64,000 nt of DNA, from positions 62,001 to 126,000 of the forward strand of contig JAXGGA010000028.1 in the NCBI GenBank assembly GCA_038373865.1, given 5' to 3'. The notes under the pieces were generated by a model. It was not told where the DNA came from, made no database searches, and worked only from the letters and a program-made list of their open reading frames with translations. The translations under genes were made by a program, and so were the position numbers. Of this stretch, positions 24,601 to 33,783 are shown piece after piece. How positions within the stretch are numbered: position 1 is the stretch's first letter; the number at the start of each line of letters is the position of its first letter. The stretch comes from Uloborus plumipes. Its lineage: Eukaryota > Arthropoda > Arachnida > Araneae > Uloboridae.

Positions 24601-27600
24601 ACACCGCATTCCTTGGTGGAAAAGTACCATACGTAGTCAAACATTTTCAAAATTCTCTCGTTCTTAAATTTAGCTAGTTTAGTGCATCTCCATAAGAGAA
24701 AACTCAAAATCAGCTGCATTTACTGAAAATCTAATAGCAAATGATAAACAAGTTTTGGAACATATCATTCCAAAAACAATTATTTTATTTTGCTATTGAT
24801 GCTTTCAACTAGAAATTACTAATTTGGCTATCACTTTTAAGTCTATAGGAAATTTCCTGGCTGTAACTTTGAACCCTGCCTAGGTTGTTACCATCACTGG
24901 TGCTACTTCATTATCGTGGCCCAGAGCACAATGTTCACACTCGATGTGTCTAAAGGTGTCTGATATCAAGCAATGAAGGGCAAAAAAAAAGTGCCTCTCT
25001 AATTAAGTGATATCATCATGCAAATAATTAACTTAATAATACAGTACCTTTGTCATACACAGCAGCACATTCAATGACTAGTTGATTGATGCTTGGGTTT
25101 TCTATTTCTGATAGCTGGGGAAAAAAAAATACGAAAATAAGTTATAAAAACGACTACTGCAATATATGGGCATTAAACTTCAGTAATACGATCTTGCTCA
25201 GGAATCAGAAAATTTTGTCTCGTACATTACACTGCAAACTCCCTATACACATTGGGAGCACGTTTGGAGCACTAGTTCAGATAAAGGGTTCTTGGTGCTT
25301 GAATGTGCAATAAAATATGTTCCGAATGCATTCCGTTAAAACAAAAGTGTACTGAAATATGTTCTGAATACGTTCTGAAATTGTACTAAATGAGTTCCAC
25401 TGAGTATACATTGTTAAATTTAAACTTGAGAGCAGATAAGGGGCATGTTTGATAACAGATTGGAGGTACACTTGAGACTAGTTTGGGAACATATTTGTGC
25501 ACATTTGTGAAATTATCCCTTTCTTTGCTGCGATGATGACGACTAGCAAACGGTTGGTTGGTTGAATGGGTTTTACATCAGATTAAAATGCACTTTGGGC
25601 TAGTGCATGTGGGATAGTCACATTGAACTAAATTTAGCTTTAGCCAAGCTGTTATTATCAGATATCCTAAACGGAGAATTTCTAGCAGAAATAAAAGAGT
25701 CTCGTTTTGTTAAGTACTATTGCAGCAAGTTCTTTTATGTATGCTGGTAAATAATACATTAATTATTATGCAAGTTTTATTAAGTAAAAATAATAATTGA
25801 ACAAAAATTTAGGTAAATACTCCAAATAACCGCTACTGAATTTTTCGCTCAAGTTTGTCTTTCGTTCGAATTGTATTCCTTCTCGAAAAAAAGAAAATAC
25901 GACTTGCGATGATTTTAGTTTGCCATCATTAGAAGTACAATATATATACTTATCTATTTATTTATTTATTGATTTTGTGGCGAAAAAACTCCACTTGCCC
26001 AGATATACTTATAAAAAACTCGGTTTCGATGAAAATGCTGAAATATTTAACTTATTACTGCATATCTTTTCAGAATAATCTTTGCATGATGATCATAAAT
26101 CATCATGGTTTTTTTTCAAAGGTTTTTCCCAGTACCTTTGAAATACAAAACGGAAATAACATTTTGGAGAAGACACAACTCTTGATCCAAAAATAATATT
26201 GCACTACTTCTACAACCAAAACTAATTTGACTTCATGGTGAGAGAAAAAAAAAACAGATCTGGGAACTTATTTAACACATTTTAAAATGCTTTTGCACTT
26301 AAACACATATTTCATTATAAAAGATGAAAAGATGATACAAGTCAGCTAGATAGTTCTTTTAAAAGACGGTTGGAAACTAGTTTTTCTGTCAAGAAAATCA
26401 GCTCAGAGAAGTTAAAACCCTATCCTAATTTGAAATGCATTACTCAGTTCAAAAACAAAATTGAAGTTTTGTACGCAATTAATATTCATATCGCCTTAGA
26501 GATAAATTTTTGTTTTATTGAATGACGAGTATAAAGTCCAGGCTGTCGTGCTACTGAAGAAGATGTATGAAGTTCATAACACGAGATTGTGGACATTGCA
26601 GTTGATGTTAATGTTATGAAATGACTAATTTATATATAATTTATAATTTCCTCTACGAGAAGCAAAAGCATTTTCTTTCTGACAGTCTAAGAAGGGGAAA
26701 AAATCAATGTACTTTCCTTCTAAAAGTGCTTTCAAGTCATATTTTAGCTAAGGTAATTCAATTCCGATGGAAATGGGAACAGAAATGTTGAAAGAATAGT
26801 CAGTTTGCTGAATATGCTATCTAAAAAGCTTTTGAAAGAAGTTCGGGACTTTGTTATGCAGACAGTAAAACGGTCTTTGGAAAACTATGAAAAAGAGAAC
26901 TAAAATGGACACATTGTTTCAATACTTATATGAAACTAGATTTGACATTGTTTGGCCCCATTCCGAAATGATAATTACTTAACATTTTTAAAAATTTTGG
27001 AAATGGGCTCTAGTAAAAATTTTACATGAACCCCTTCGCCTCATTGAATCAATTTTTACTATTAAAAAAGTGTAGCGAAGCTCCAACAACTAATATATTT
27101 TTTATTTGTCTTCAATATATCAGTTAAAGAAAAATAAGTATCAAAATAATTATTGTCAAATATTGATCTTTCAATGTCGAATAATAAATAACTCTGATGG
27201 GTAATGATGTGGCAAGGGTTTGAATGAGTAGCTACTAGTTTTAATAAATTTACTTCGAAAAAGATTGTTTCTTGGGGACAGTAGATGTACCTAATCAACC
27301 ACATAGTTTGACAAATTTATATTTTTTCAAGTGGAGTCAGTCTCTTCGGAGTGCAATTGAACATTTAAGAAGTAAATTTATACTTTATTTTCCTAAAACA
27401 GCCGTTTGTAGAGACCCATTTAAAAACCTACAAATATTCTGATTGCCATGCACAGTTTGCACATATATTTCAAGTTTTTCAGATACATATAAATTACTTG
27501 GTTTCATACAAGTAATGCTTGAAACATCAGATAGAAAACCATTATTAATGCATTAACATTTTGATGGGCAAACTCGACTAATTTATTCTCTGCACTTTTG

Positions 27601-30600
27601 GCGAAACAACAATTGCGTTTAAGAACTAAAGAGGTTTCTGAACGTATATTTTAGTAAGTTGAAGTAATTATCTCACATCTCTACTTTGATTGACATGAAT
27701 AAGATGTAAAGTGATATAATAAATATAAATGATAATAATTGGACACCAATGTGGGCAATAAGTGTGCGTATAATGTTTTATACGAAAAGCATAAAAGATT
27801 GAATGATGCTAAACAACGCTTAAAGAGGTGAATAAGCTTATGACTAAATGAAAAATTAACCATTAGAAGAGCAAGATCATTAATGCACAAGCACAATACA
27901 CATATTTGATATTCACACAAACTTGCTATTTAAGCACGTAATATTTGATCCTATATTTACATGCATATCGAACTATTCATTAAAGCGATCTGAAAGTAAA
28001 GTAGGATTCTGAAGAGGAAGTATCAAAACCTCATTTATTATTTTAAATTTAATTATAATGTTAGGACACTTGAGAAATCTCTGAATCTAAAAATATTTTA
28101 AAAGTAAATATTTATTCAAAATAAAACAAATTTTTTAACACTCAACTGAGTAGAAACATTTTTTACCTATGAGTGTTGTATTAAAGCTAGCCTACGAAAC
28201 TTGAGGGCAAGTTTGATGAAACTAAAATTCTTAACATTTTCATGGCATAAAACATTTTTTATGTGGGCAAACTAAAGCTGATGCCATCTTCTGTCTCAAT
28301 AAGAGAAATGCAGATCAATTGCAAGAAGAAAAATTATATTTATGAAACAGAATGTTAACGTTTGCTTTACACAGTAGAAATAAGGAATGCTTAACTAAAA
28401 ATTTCGATAAAACTTTGTGTTTCTATTTCTTCTGAATAATAAGCCTATTGTTTTTTTGCCTGTTTTTACGATGGGTGCAAAATACTACAACCTTCAAAGC
28501 TGTAGATTCGATTAATTACAACATTTATAAGATACAATTTGCAAGGAAATTTATTGCCCGTGTTTAAGAGCAACGAATATCGAAAGATAAGAAGCTATGA
28601 GTGAACTATTTTACAGTCACAAAACAGTAAGACCCTTTTTTTGCAGCCCAATGTAATTTTTAATGCACCTACAGCATTTATTTTCATAACGTTACAGTAA
28701 GAAATTTACGGAACCATCAAGCAGAGTTTCATAATTCAGATTCATAAACTACTTACCATTCGTTCCCTATCTTTAAGAGCTATCTTTTCCATGTCCATTT
28801 TTTTGGCATGTTCCTTTAAAGTCTTATAGTAGCAGGCCTGTTTAGCTGCAATATCTTGACGTCTGGTAAAAGGCTTGAGAACTTCAAATGATGTCTAAAA
28901 ATACAATGGCTATTATTACTGCCAAAACATATGGAAATTTCATCACTAAAACTGTGCGCTATGATATCTACTGTTTTAAAATGTAAACTGACTGCACATT
29001 GTACAATTAAAGTACATTGCTATAAACTGAAAAGCAAAAGTTTATGTGGTGTCAAGAGAGCAAAGTTTACCATTTGGTTGATGTAGTTCTACCAACTGAA
29101 CAAGAAAGTTTTCCAGTCGACTTTCTTGGAAAGTAATAATGTTTTCACGGAAAGACTATTTGAACTGATATTGCATTAATGTAGTCATATTTCAACAAGT
29201 TTCTACGGAAGTTAATGCCAATGTTGCACTTTTTGCATGATAGTAAGTCAGGTAGAACTTAACGAATGAAAAAGAAATAGCTGGTCAGCTGCACTTCTGT
29301 CGTGGAAATGTTTACAAGGAGAGCAAGAGCACGGATAAATGACAAGAGTCTGGGATGTTATTATGGATAGGCAGTACCTGATTCAAGTGATATTTACACT
29401 ATTCAACCCTTACGCACGTGTGGTATGTGTGGTATAATTTCTATGTGGAATGGTATGTCACCCGTGATTGGACAAGAAATTCATTATTTTTTCACGTACT
29501 CTCAGCAATTTAAACCCGTCATAAGATTCAAACAACTGTATCACAGAAAACAGAAACAAACCTTCATATGAATAAATAATCATTCTGAGTTATGGTTACA
29601 CTATCTATTATTGGAGGATTGATTTCGAAACTATCTTTTATACGTATTGGTATACAAATTCAGATATTTACTCTTAGATATTTTATCACGTGACCTTCAT
29701 CGAATTTGCGCATCTTCTGATTTTCTAAAAGTAAGGGTGGGGGGTGGGAATGCAAAGTAGCATACAACAGCGAAGTAGCAAGCGAACAAAAAGTGAAGGC
29801 ATCGGGAAGTCCGCCTTCTTAACTTAGCATCCCTTTTTTAACCCTTTCAGCGGTTTGTCCGTACGGTGTACGTGCTACCCGAAATTGGCCTCATCTGGTT
29901 TGCCCGTACGGCGCACGGGCATCGATATTTTCAGATTTCCTTTTCTGGTCTTCCCGAACTGTTCGGAAAATTGTAAACCTCAAAATTCACAGCAAGTGTG
30001 AGAAAAATTTTTGCATAATTTGTAAACCATTCATTACTGCATGCAGAATGTACTTGAAAAAAGCAAATATTTCGGGATTTTGTGACCAAAATTGTAAAAT
30101 AAAAAATATTGTAAAAGCATTGAAAACGAAAAAAAAAAAATAATAAATAAAAATTCTTTATATTCTTATTCTGTTAAGTATGGTACTTAACTATATGCAA
30201 TAAAAAAATATGCCTTTTTTGGAAGCATTTCTGGTAAAATAATTGACCGCTTAAAGGGTTAAGTGGAACCGTTAGTGGCTGCCCACGCAAAGTTCGAAAA
30301 CGAACAGTAGTGGCGGTCGAAGAATTTTTAGTCGAAATTCTAAACAGCAAACAGGCGTTTCAAATCTAAATAACAAGAAAGCACTTCATACGATTTATAA
30401 ATTCTGTTACTACATAATGTTATTGTAATGTTTTCCCCTTAATATTGCTGTTACATCTACTTTAGTATAAGTCTGACAGTAGTTGTAATACATTAGTTGG
30501 AAAAAACCCTAATGTTGAAACAGCACTTACTTGAAACAAATGATCGACATCGAAGCACAGTTTAGCAGCAGCTTTTAGCTGCCTCATGATGGATACTGTG

Positions 30601-30710
30601 TCATGTTTAGCAAGCAGAGCCCGTTCATTCATTTTTAAAATTGCCAAAGAAAATCGAAACAGAACTTTGGGACCCTCCAGCAAAAAGCAATCCCAGATAC
30701 GCAGCAGGGT
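1..30710 (-). CDS. TBC-domain (RabGAP) plus WD40-like propeller protein gene, partial at both ends, 11 exons
   Basis: This is the only well-supported host gene. Joining the eleven exons listed below gives about 814 codons without a stop, with phases agreeing at every junction. The protein starts inside the last third of a TBC domain, seen as RIWDCFLLEGPKVLFRFSLA, the conserved C-terminal TBC signature. A basic, Lys/Arg-rich helical linker follows (about residues 61-106). Then comes a run of beta-propeller-like blades (about 107-407) with repeats such as KLWLCHG, VYAGLADGTVAVIE, KLWCGTGNRIVILNA, GVWLAIRGSSILQLWD and VLVGTAEGSLIIYD. A low-complexity Ser/Glu-rich tail of more than 400 residues ends the visible part. 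TBC domains stimulate GTP hydrolysis by Rab GTPases in membrane traffic; the propeller probably binds a partner. The catalytic Arg and Gln finger motifs would lie upstream and are not in view. The exact orthologue is not identified. Some introns exceed 7 kb and hold many transposons. Confidence 0.85.
887..1060. mobile_element. Short Tigger/pogo-like MITE (174 bp, TA duplication)
   Basis: Ends are CAGTTGACGCTCG on the left and the inverted CAGCCGACGCTCGATATAAC on the right. TA flanks both sides (885-886 and 1061-1062). Internal copies of ATAACGACC occur in both orientations. The ends resemble Tigger/pogo termini of the Tc1-mariner superfamily. It has no coding capacity and sits in the intron between exons j and k. 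Confidence 0.75.
1523..2137 (-). CDS. Exon j: Ser/Glu-rich tail with a Cys/His cluster (205 codons, phase 0-0)
   Basis: Acceptor CAG at 2140-2138 follows a T-rich tract. It begins ELLMEKKRDEKSAPEVRNRL and is rich in Ser, Glu, Pro and Asp, so it is probably disordered. A conserved-looking cluster lies at about exon residues 142-160 (CTCHH, then seven residues, then CRHC). It could bind zinc or simply be structural; this is not established. The donor is GAA then GTAAGC (GT at 1522-1521). If the intron is retained, the frame stops after Val-Ser at 1514. Confidence 0.88.
2549..3940. mobile_element. piggyBac-type element (1.39 kb) with TTAA duplication
   Basis: TTAA occurs at 2545-2548 and 3941-3944, directly outside inverted ends CCCTACACTGCATG. 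TTAA target duplication and CCC-starting ends are the hallmark of piggyBac transposons. A phrase TTGCCAAA(T/C)GGCTACA is repeated near each end (2682, 3564), and a related inverted piece lies at the right terminus. No transposase reading frame remains, so it is non-autonomous. Confidence 0.8.
4227..4423. mobile_element. Small hAT-like MITE (197 bp)
   Basis: Inverted ends are CAGGGCCTGATT at left and CAGGGCCTGATTAAG as the complement at right. The flanking 8-mers CAAACAAG and CAGATAAG agree at 6 of 8 positions, fitting an aged 8-bp hAT duplication. It has no coding capacity and lies in an intron of the TBC-WD40 gene. Confidence 0.65.
4424..6815. other. Intronic AT-rich stretch without recognised genes
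   Basis: Simple A/T-rich sequence with poly-A, poly-T and a C9 tract near 6396. The short open frames here are low-complexity Lys/Phe translations with no splice support. Confidence 0.6.
6816..7479. mobile_element. hAT MITE (664 bp) with perfect 8-bp duplication
   Basis: Inverted ends TAGGGATGCACCGAT are perfect over 15 bp, and the flanking 8-mer GTATTAAG is present at 6808-6815 and 7480-7487. Subterminal GGCCGATTA / TAATCGGC repeats occur at both ends. Eight-bp duplications and this end sequence are typical of non-autonomous hAT elements. No reading frame is left. Confidence 0.9.
7740..9484. mobile_element. hAT-like element (1.75 kb) with an internally duplicated left part
   Basis: The ends TAGAGATG and CAGAGATGGGCC are inverted. 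Flanks CTTGAAAG (7732-7739) and CTTAAAAG (9485-9492) match at 7 of 8 bases. CGAAGC-type repeats crowd the ends. The first about 400 bp (7740-8143) is repeated in diverged form from 8144, beginning AGAGATGGGCGAAGCGCAGT, so the element contains two left ends in tandem. No coding sequence was recognised. Confidence 0.75.
10149..10500. mobile_element. Possible Tigger-like remnant
   Basis: ACCCCTCGTTATATCGCG at about 10151 is roughly inverted at 10477-10495 (TAGCGATATAATGAGGCACG). TATATCGC-type ends are common in Tigger elements. Borders and target duplication could not be fixed. Confidence 0.35.
11044..11185. repeat. Near-perfect hairpin MITE, two 66-bp arms and a 10-bp loop
   Basis: The arms 11044-11109 and 11120-11185 are almost exact inverted copies, beginning CTGTACCTCAGAACC. 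The 4-mer AATA flanks both sides, a possible target duplication. It lies in the intron between exons i and j and would fold into a long hairpin in the pre-mRNA. Confidence 0.85.
11470..11670 (-). CDS. Exon i: last recognisable propeller blade (67 codons, phase 0-0)
   Basis: Acceptor AG is at 11672-11671; donor GTGAGC begins at 11469. It encodes IGEDEMGGSRITALLPFSGS, VLVGTAEGSLIIYDVVTKLS and then a Ser/Ala/Arg-rich stretch ending DHIQQKIQ. GSVLVGTAEGSLIIYDV is a canonical propeller blade. After it the composition turns low-complexity, marking the end of the folded region. Confidence 0.93.
11775..12130. mobile_element. CACTG-ended palindromic MITE, copy A
   Basis: It starts CACTGCAAAAAATGAACTG followed by TTGTTTTTACAGT and ends with the inverted form, although the right terminus has decayed. 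Inside are alternating inverted pieces of TTTACAGTTTATTACTGTAA. It belongs to the family of eight copies in this window. Confidence 0.8.
12170..12362 (-). CDS. Exon h: propeller blades (1 nt + 64 codons)
   Basis: Acceptor AG is at 12364-12363; donor GTAAGTT begins at 12169. The first base completes an Arg codon with exon g. It encodes TLDAIDQFQTSSSCLDYISM, then LVSDDRGVWLAIRGSSILQL and WDSHTLTCRLLFDVKD. GSSILQLWDSHTLTCRLLFDV is the most WD40-like stretch in the gene, with the WD dipeptide in place. A CACTG-ended MITE ends about 40 bp downstream in the intron. Confidence 0.93.
12483..12616 (-). CDS. Exon g: propeller blade (44 codons + 2 nt)
   Basis: The acceptor is TTTTTATGCAG with AG at 12618-12617; the donor is GTAAGT at 12482. 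The product runs NIAGQAPKPEIFYIMIGSSP then VTCLRLVERKLWCGTGNRIV and ILNA. The VTCLRLVERKLWCGTGNRI segment is a clear blade with the strand-turn-strand pattern. A longer in-frame reading to the right of the acceptor exists but is poly-Lys/Ile intron translation. Confidence 0.92.
13279..13318. repeat. Perfect 40-bp palindrome
   Basis: CTAGAGTCCTATATGAATAC at 13279-13298 is followed without spacer by its exact reverse complement at 13299-13318. It lies within the left part of the 13146-16084 transposon. Confidence 0.9.
13520..15133. mobile_element. Inverted pair enclosing about 1.6 kb with GATCGGTAAC repeats, likely a nested element
   Basis: A 31-bp sequence starting TGAGCTAATATTTAGAAAAG at 13520-13550 is inverted at 15103-15133. 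Between them CAGA(T/G)C(G/T)GTAAC recurs near 13697, 13895, 14242, 14257, 14930 and 14944. The outer transposon has different subterminal phrases, so this is probably a second element inside it. No target duplication was resolved. Confidence 0.55.
15195..15566 (+). pseudogene. Transposase C-terminal module, frameshifted
   Basis: The frame from 15294 reads VGAFVLVKFLGKRS, then HYVGCI, FEVSYLRKS, FIYPSLPDIA and DIMTFLPDP. This is a beta-rich module seen at the end of DDE-type transposon proteins in arthropods (family recalled, not verified by search). An acidic lead-in (FPQEEDYEEINPLW) sits in another frame just upstream, so at least one frameshift has occurred. It lies inside the 13146-16084 element, oriented with +. 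Confidence 0.6.
16456..17515. other. Intronic AT-rich stretch
   Basis: No gene recognised. A weak inverted relation near 16613-16740 (CAACCGCTTATATGAA / GCGGCTATTAATAAAG) may be an old Tigger-like fragment. The overlapping 60-70 codon frames on both strands at 17040-17249 have no support. Confidence 0.5.
18010..18292 (+). pseudogene. Transposase C-terminal module in the GTAAGTGGGCC element
   Basis: DNYGDLEEIDGSVTKTAKAG then NYVFVKLASRKTIKYFEDLI is open from 18010 to about 18167. After a frameshift the theme resumes as VRIITEDEMTMFLPQ and ends at a stop near 18292. The order (acidic patch, VxVKxxxRKxIKYF, then MxxFLPQ) parallels the module at 15195-15566 in a different transposon, though the DNA is not alignable by eye. 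Confidence 0.6.
18440..18667. mobile_element. Palindromic MITE (228 bp) nested in the transposon, TA duplication
   Basis: Ends are CCGTAAAGTCGGGTTACTTG and its complement, continuing inward as arms of about 80 bp. TA lies at 18438-18439 and 18668-18669. GGTTACTT(G)GA(C/G)-type phrases are repeated inside each arm. No coding capacity. Confidence 0.85.
19665..19994. mobile_element. CACTG-ended palindromic MITE, copy B
   Basis: The left end is decayed (CGCGGTAAAAAAATGAACTG) and the right end is intact (CATTTTTTACAGTG). It has the same internal order as copy A, including the GGCAGC..GAGGTTCCA blocks. It ends about 90 bp from the donor of exon f. Confidence 0.8.
20086..20203 (-). CDS. Exon f: propeller blade, probably ending at a GC donor
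   Basis: Acceptor AG is at 20205-20204. It encodes RLLWEIRLNDSVLTLASHEE then DGLTQVYAGLADGTVAVIE. Only a GC donor (GAG then GCAAGG, GC at 20085-20084) keeps the frame with the next recognised exon. A GT donor five bases further (exon end 20081) would add Ala and two bases, and then the next exon would read into a stop. An unrecognised small exon in the 7.5-kb intron is the alternative. Confidence 0.85.
21323..21420 (-). CDS. Exon e: propeller blade (32 codons + 2 nt)
   Basis: Acceptor AG is at 21422-21421 after a T-rich tract; donor GTAAGA starts at 21322. The product is LESRVMCMHSLDDDTMLLGT then LSHFVHSYSTKS, with two bases (CG) carried over to make an Arg codon with the next exon. The DDDTMLLGTLSHFVHSY pattern (acidic turn, small-hydrophobic strand) is typical of a WD40-like blade. 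Confidence 0.88.
22196..22287 (-). CDS. Exon d: propeller blade (30 codons + 2 nt)
   Basis: The acceptor follows a run of seven T (AG at 22289-22288); the donor is GTAAGTTT starting at 22195. It encodes KLWLCHGHQNRAHITKVNCE followed by ENIMYRLNIE. The KLWLCHG strand resembles a propeller core strand. The 5' neighbour in the intron is a 2-kb DNA transposon whose nearest end is only 32 bp from this exon. Confidence 0.9.
22320..24295. mobile_element. DNA transposon (1.98 kb) with TACT duplication and GTTACGTCTGTAAC repeats
   Basis: Ends GGGCCATTCCAT and (complement) GGGCAATTCCAT are inverted. TACT flanks at 22316-22319 and 24296-24299. The palindromic phrase GTTACGTCTGTAAC or close variants appears at 22678, 22836, 22873, 23893, 24105 and 24269. 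It carries part of a transposase on +. A 4-bp duplication fits groups such as Sola or Chapaev, but the superfamily is not settled. It lies in the intron 5' of exon d. Confidence 0.82.
23081..23446 (+). pseudogene. Transposase C-terminal fragment (HGKGAVDGVGG motif)
   Basis: An open frame reads LYLNWHFFATSHGKGAVDGV, then GGMVKHQVWQRVRSRTAFVN, and stops after about 120 codons. The ATSHGKG(A)xDGxGGxVK motif is familiar from the end of transposase-like proteins of arthropods (recalled, not searched). The upstream catalytic part is missing, so this is a relic of an autonomous copy inside the 22320-24295 element. Confidence 0.65.
25048..25114 (-). CDS. Exon c: short exon entering the propeller (22 codons + 1 nt)
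   Basis: A pyrimidine tract and CAG precede the exon (AG at 25116-25115), and it ends at GTACTG (GT at 25047-25046). It encodes LSEIENPSINQLVIECAAVY then DK, leaving one base that completes an Asp codon with the next exon. IECAAVYDKDKLWLCHG across the junction reads as the first beta strand of the propeller. At 67 bp it is the smallest exon of the set. Confidence 0.88.
28757..28894 (-). CDS. Exon b: basic helical linker after the TBC domain (46 codons)
   Basis: Acceptor AG is at 28896-28895 and the donor reads ATG then GTAAGT at 28756-28751. The product begins TSFEVLKPFTRRQDIAAKQA and continues with a charged helix rich in Lys, Glu and Met, ending KDRERM. It keeps the frame of the preceding exon exactly (phase 0 on both sides). 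The heptad-like charge pattern suggests a helical linker or short coiled coil between the TBC domain and the propeller. No motif of its own is recognised. Confidence 0.9.
29842..30258. mobile_element. piggyBac-type MITE (417 bp)
   Basis: TTAA at 29838-29841 and 30259-30262 encloses inverted ends CCCTTTCAGCGGTTTG and (complement) CCCTTTAAGCGGTC. Near the left end two related phrases CCGTACGGTGTACG and CCGTACGGCGCACG are repeated. No coding sequence. It lies in the intron between exons a and b, about 270 bp from exon a. Confidence 0.82.
30531..30710 (-). CDS. Exon a: C-terminal part of the TBC domain (60 codons, phase 0-0)
   Basis: The exon is preceded by a pyrimidine-rich stretch and AG at 30712-30711 and ends at a consensus GTAAGT donor (30530-30525). 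It encodes TLLRIWDCFLLEGPKVLFRF followed by SLAILKMNERALL and a Cys/Asp-containing helix ending VDHLFQ. The RIWDCFLLEGPKVLF string is the typical late TBC motif. An in-frame Met codon inside it is not the true start, because the TBC fold needs about 150 residues upstream. Those exons were not found to the right. Confidence 0.93.
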
Positions 30711-33416
30711 CTAAAAGAGAAAAAAAATACTGTTTTCAATAAAATATCAATGAAAATTAATAATTTAAAGAACATGAGTTAACAAGTAATACTCATTTTA
30801 GCGTGTGCTATAAAATAGTAATGAAGTAGAATTATTTTCAAAATGTAAAAAGTTCCTTTAAACTCGAAGATTCCTAAGTTTCCGAACGTAACTAAATTAT
30901 TACTTGTTTTTATTTTGAGCGATTTCAAAAGCCATGCGATTTATAATGCACTACAAAATATTTATTTATGTTTATCTTTACATATAAAGTACCAATCTGT
31001 CGTCATAACTGTTAAATTTGAGTTTATCAAAGCTAGAGAAGGGAATAATGACGTTTAAATCTTTCATTTGAAGGAGCTTTCTTAAGCAGAAATTTCTCAG
31101 GCATTACTTTCTCTTCGTGAATTTCCTCCTATTCCTTAATTTGTTACTAAAAAAAAATCTTCTTACTGTATATGCTTCAAAATTAATTTTTTTCCTAATG
31201 CCTCTTTTTTCTGTAATTTCCCTGCAGGAAGATTTTAATGAGAACTAATAATTGATGTGCTAGTTTTCAAAGGAATTCCTTATTTTTGTAATTTGTCGCA
31301 CATCTCTCATCATATCTTTTAAGGAAAATAACCTCTTGGAGATTCTTGTGCAACGTTACTTAAATTAAAATAAAGCACAAGTGTTCCACCAATTCAATTT
31401 CTAATAAAATCAATTTGAAAACAAATTTTGGTTTAGGTGTTCCAGAAACTATAAATTACAAAACGTGATGGAAAGGGATTACAAATTAATAAACATCGAA
31501 TGTGTTTCACAGAACGGAGTAAATAACAACGTTAATTAACTGAAGTAAATTGGCGTCCAGGTATTTTAATAAATAAAATAAAAAATCAGTTGCTACTAAA
31601 AAAAAGCTATTCGAAAACAATTTTGAGAAATCACTAATTACTACTAATGAGCATAAGTAATTTACTAAAATAATAAAACTCCAGTTTTTACCTAAAATCT
31701 ATTTAAAAACAAATTTTTATTTAAGTGTACTAGAAACTACTAATTTCGTCCAAAAACTGGTGCCCCTGGATATCACCCTTCAAAAATTGCCAGAGAATTA
31801 TTAATGTAAAGACAAGTTGGAAAAGAAGAATCTTCAATAAGAGATAAAGAGGAAGTGAATGATGGATAGAAAACGTAACATGAATAAATGGTATGCTACA
31901 GACGTCTGTTACAATTCAATGGATCAAATTTCTGCAGGTGCCCCCATATGTTACTTCAGTACATTTAACATAGCACGGAAGTGCGTTCTAGTTTCAGAGA
32001 GCAATCTTGATAACCTTGCAAACTGATATTTGACAAATGTCACTTTAGAAATTCCGTAATTCAATCATGCGAGAAATAGGACTTTGATATCGTATTAATT
32101 TATTGCTCAACTCATTCAGTTTTTTTTTATTTTCAATACATCAGTATGGATAACTGGAGTTTCTAACAAAGAGAGAAAGTAGTTTTCGTTCATGTGAACT
32201 TTGTTTAATCTTTAATGAACTTTTGTTTTACATTCTTGAATTCAAAAATTCATGAAACGGTTGTTTATACAACCATTTTTCCAACTTTTTCCTTATAAAA
32301 TTCACAACAGAAACTAAATTTTGAATTTTCACATTTCTCTTTCGAGATAAATATTCAAATGTTTAAGGGGAATTATGTTGCATAATCTGAGGTAAAGAAT
32401 ACTATACAACGCGAAAGTAAAAACATACCACTTCAAGAAACATATGTAAAACTTGGTTTATTGATTATTTACAATATAAATTAGTGTTTTATTCTTTTCT
32501 TACTGATATATTAGTACGATAGGTTTTATAACTTAGAATCACATTTATTGTCTTTGCTCGAGAAAGTTTTCTCTGAAAAATATGTTTTCCACACACTATA
32601 CATGATATTGTGCAGTATTAAAATTAGAGAAAGTCAACATTCACTGGTGATTCGCCGGAAATATTCTATCTTCCGTCGTTTTTTTTCTTCTGTGAATATT
32701 TACATTAAACAGCAACTCTCGAAGTTATTCAGGTGTCAATCTTTCACAGCAACAGTAACACACTTACACCACACACATAATATACACATATATTTATCAT
32801 ACAAAAAGAGTGCAATAAAAGGGATGAATAAATAACAAATTAAATAATATAATTTTCATTCTTTTTGTATATTGTGATTTGATATATATATGGAAAAGGA
32901 AAACATTGCTAGAGTATGCTAGTAACTTATGTAGAGAAACTAATCCGTAACATTTCACTTGTGCTATTAGTTTTTAGAGTATGATATATGACTATAAGGT
33001 CACAGTTTTCAACTAACCAATAAAAATTCACTTTCAATTTAACTCTGTAAATTTTGATTACAGAACTGTATTTTTTGTATTAATCTTGTCGAACGAAGTA
33101 AACGTTATTAGATTATAAGGAGTAATTTTGGCCACATTGTCTGCATATTCTTAGAGTTCAAGTACGCTAAGAGTACCCAATCGTCTTTTTCTTTTTCAGT
33201 TATATTTTTCTTACCTAACTTTAGACGCAAAAGACTGTAGCCTAAATTTTTGTAATTTACAGATGAATTGACTTTGAGTTTCGGGAAATAGGACAGTTCA
33301 CTAAAGTCTCTTGCAATCATGTATGAAACAAAAGGCATCATTAAGAACAAAAATTTGACAGTATCTAATTGTTTCGAATATTCAAAAAAAAAAAAAAAAA
33401 GAAAAAAGTAATGCTG
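30711..33416. other. AT-rich stretch upstream of the TBC exon
   Basis: No upstream exon of the TBC gene was recognised and there is no delimited repeat. The frame at 32548-32835 (+) is low-complexity and unsupported. Confidence 0.5.
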
Positions 33417-33783
33417 CACTGTAAAAATGGATGTTTTTACAGTATTATGCAGGTAATTTTATAGTAACAAACTAAAAATTGCTAATTTTACAGTGATAAA
33501 CTGTAAAATTGCGGTTTTACAGTAATAAACTGTAAAATTGTTAATTTTAGTTTATTACTGTGTATTTCACAGTTTTAACCTGGAACCTTTGCTGCCAGTA
33601 TTATACTGTTGTGTTTACAGTATAATACAGCTAATTTTGTGGTAATAAACTAAAATTACTGCTTTACAGTAATAAACTGTACAACTGCTAGTTCTACAGT
33701 TTACTTTTGTGCATTTTAGTTTTAAACTGGAACCTCTGCTTTCAGTATTATACTGTAAAAATAACGGTTTGTTTTTGGCAGTG
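33417..33783. mobile_element. CACTG-ended palindromic MITE, copy C
   Basis: It runs from CACTGTAAAAATGGATG to GGCAGTG, with repeated AATAAACTGTAAAATTGC blocks in both orientations. No matching flank duplication is seen. Confidence 0.8.

Larger units (their letters stand above)
24300..30530. other. Introns around exons b and c without recognised elements
   Basis: Outside the two exons and the element at 29842-30258, this AT-rich sequence holds no element I could delimit. Open frames of 60-80 codons here lack splice or homology support. A hairpin-prone GTAGCGAAGCTCC near 27073 resembles a Helitron end but no partner was found. Confidence 0.5.

Noticed and set aside
33108..33419. Minus-strand 103-codon frame with a nearby GTAAGA donor as an upstream exon of the TBC gene
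   Set aside because: The sequence shows no TBC motif and starts in a poly-A/T run next to a MITE; no matching phase or acceptor was found.
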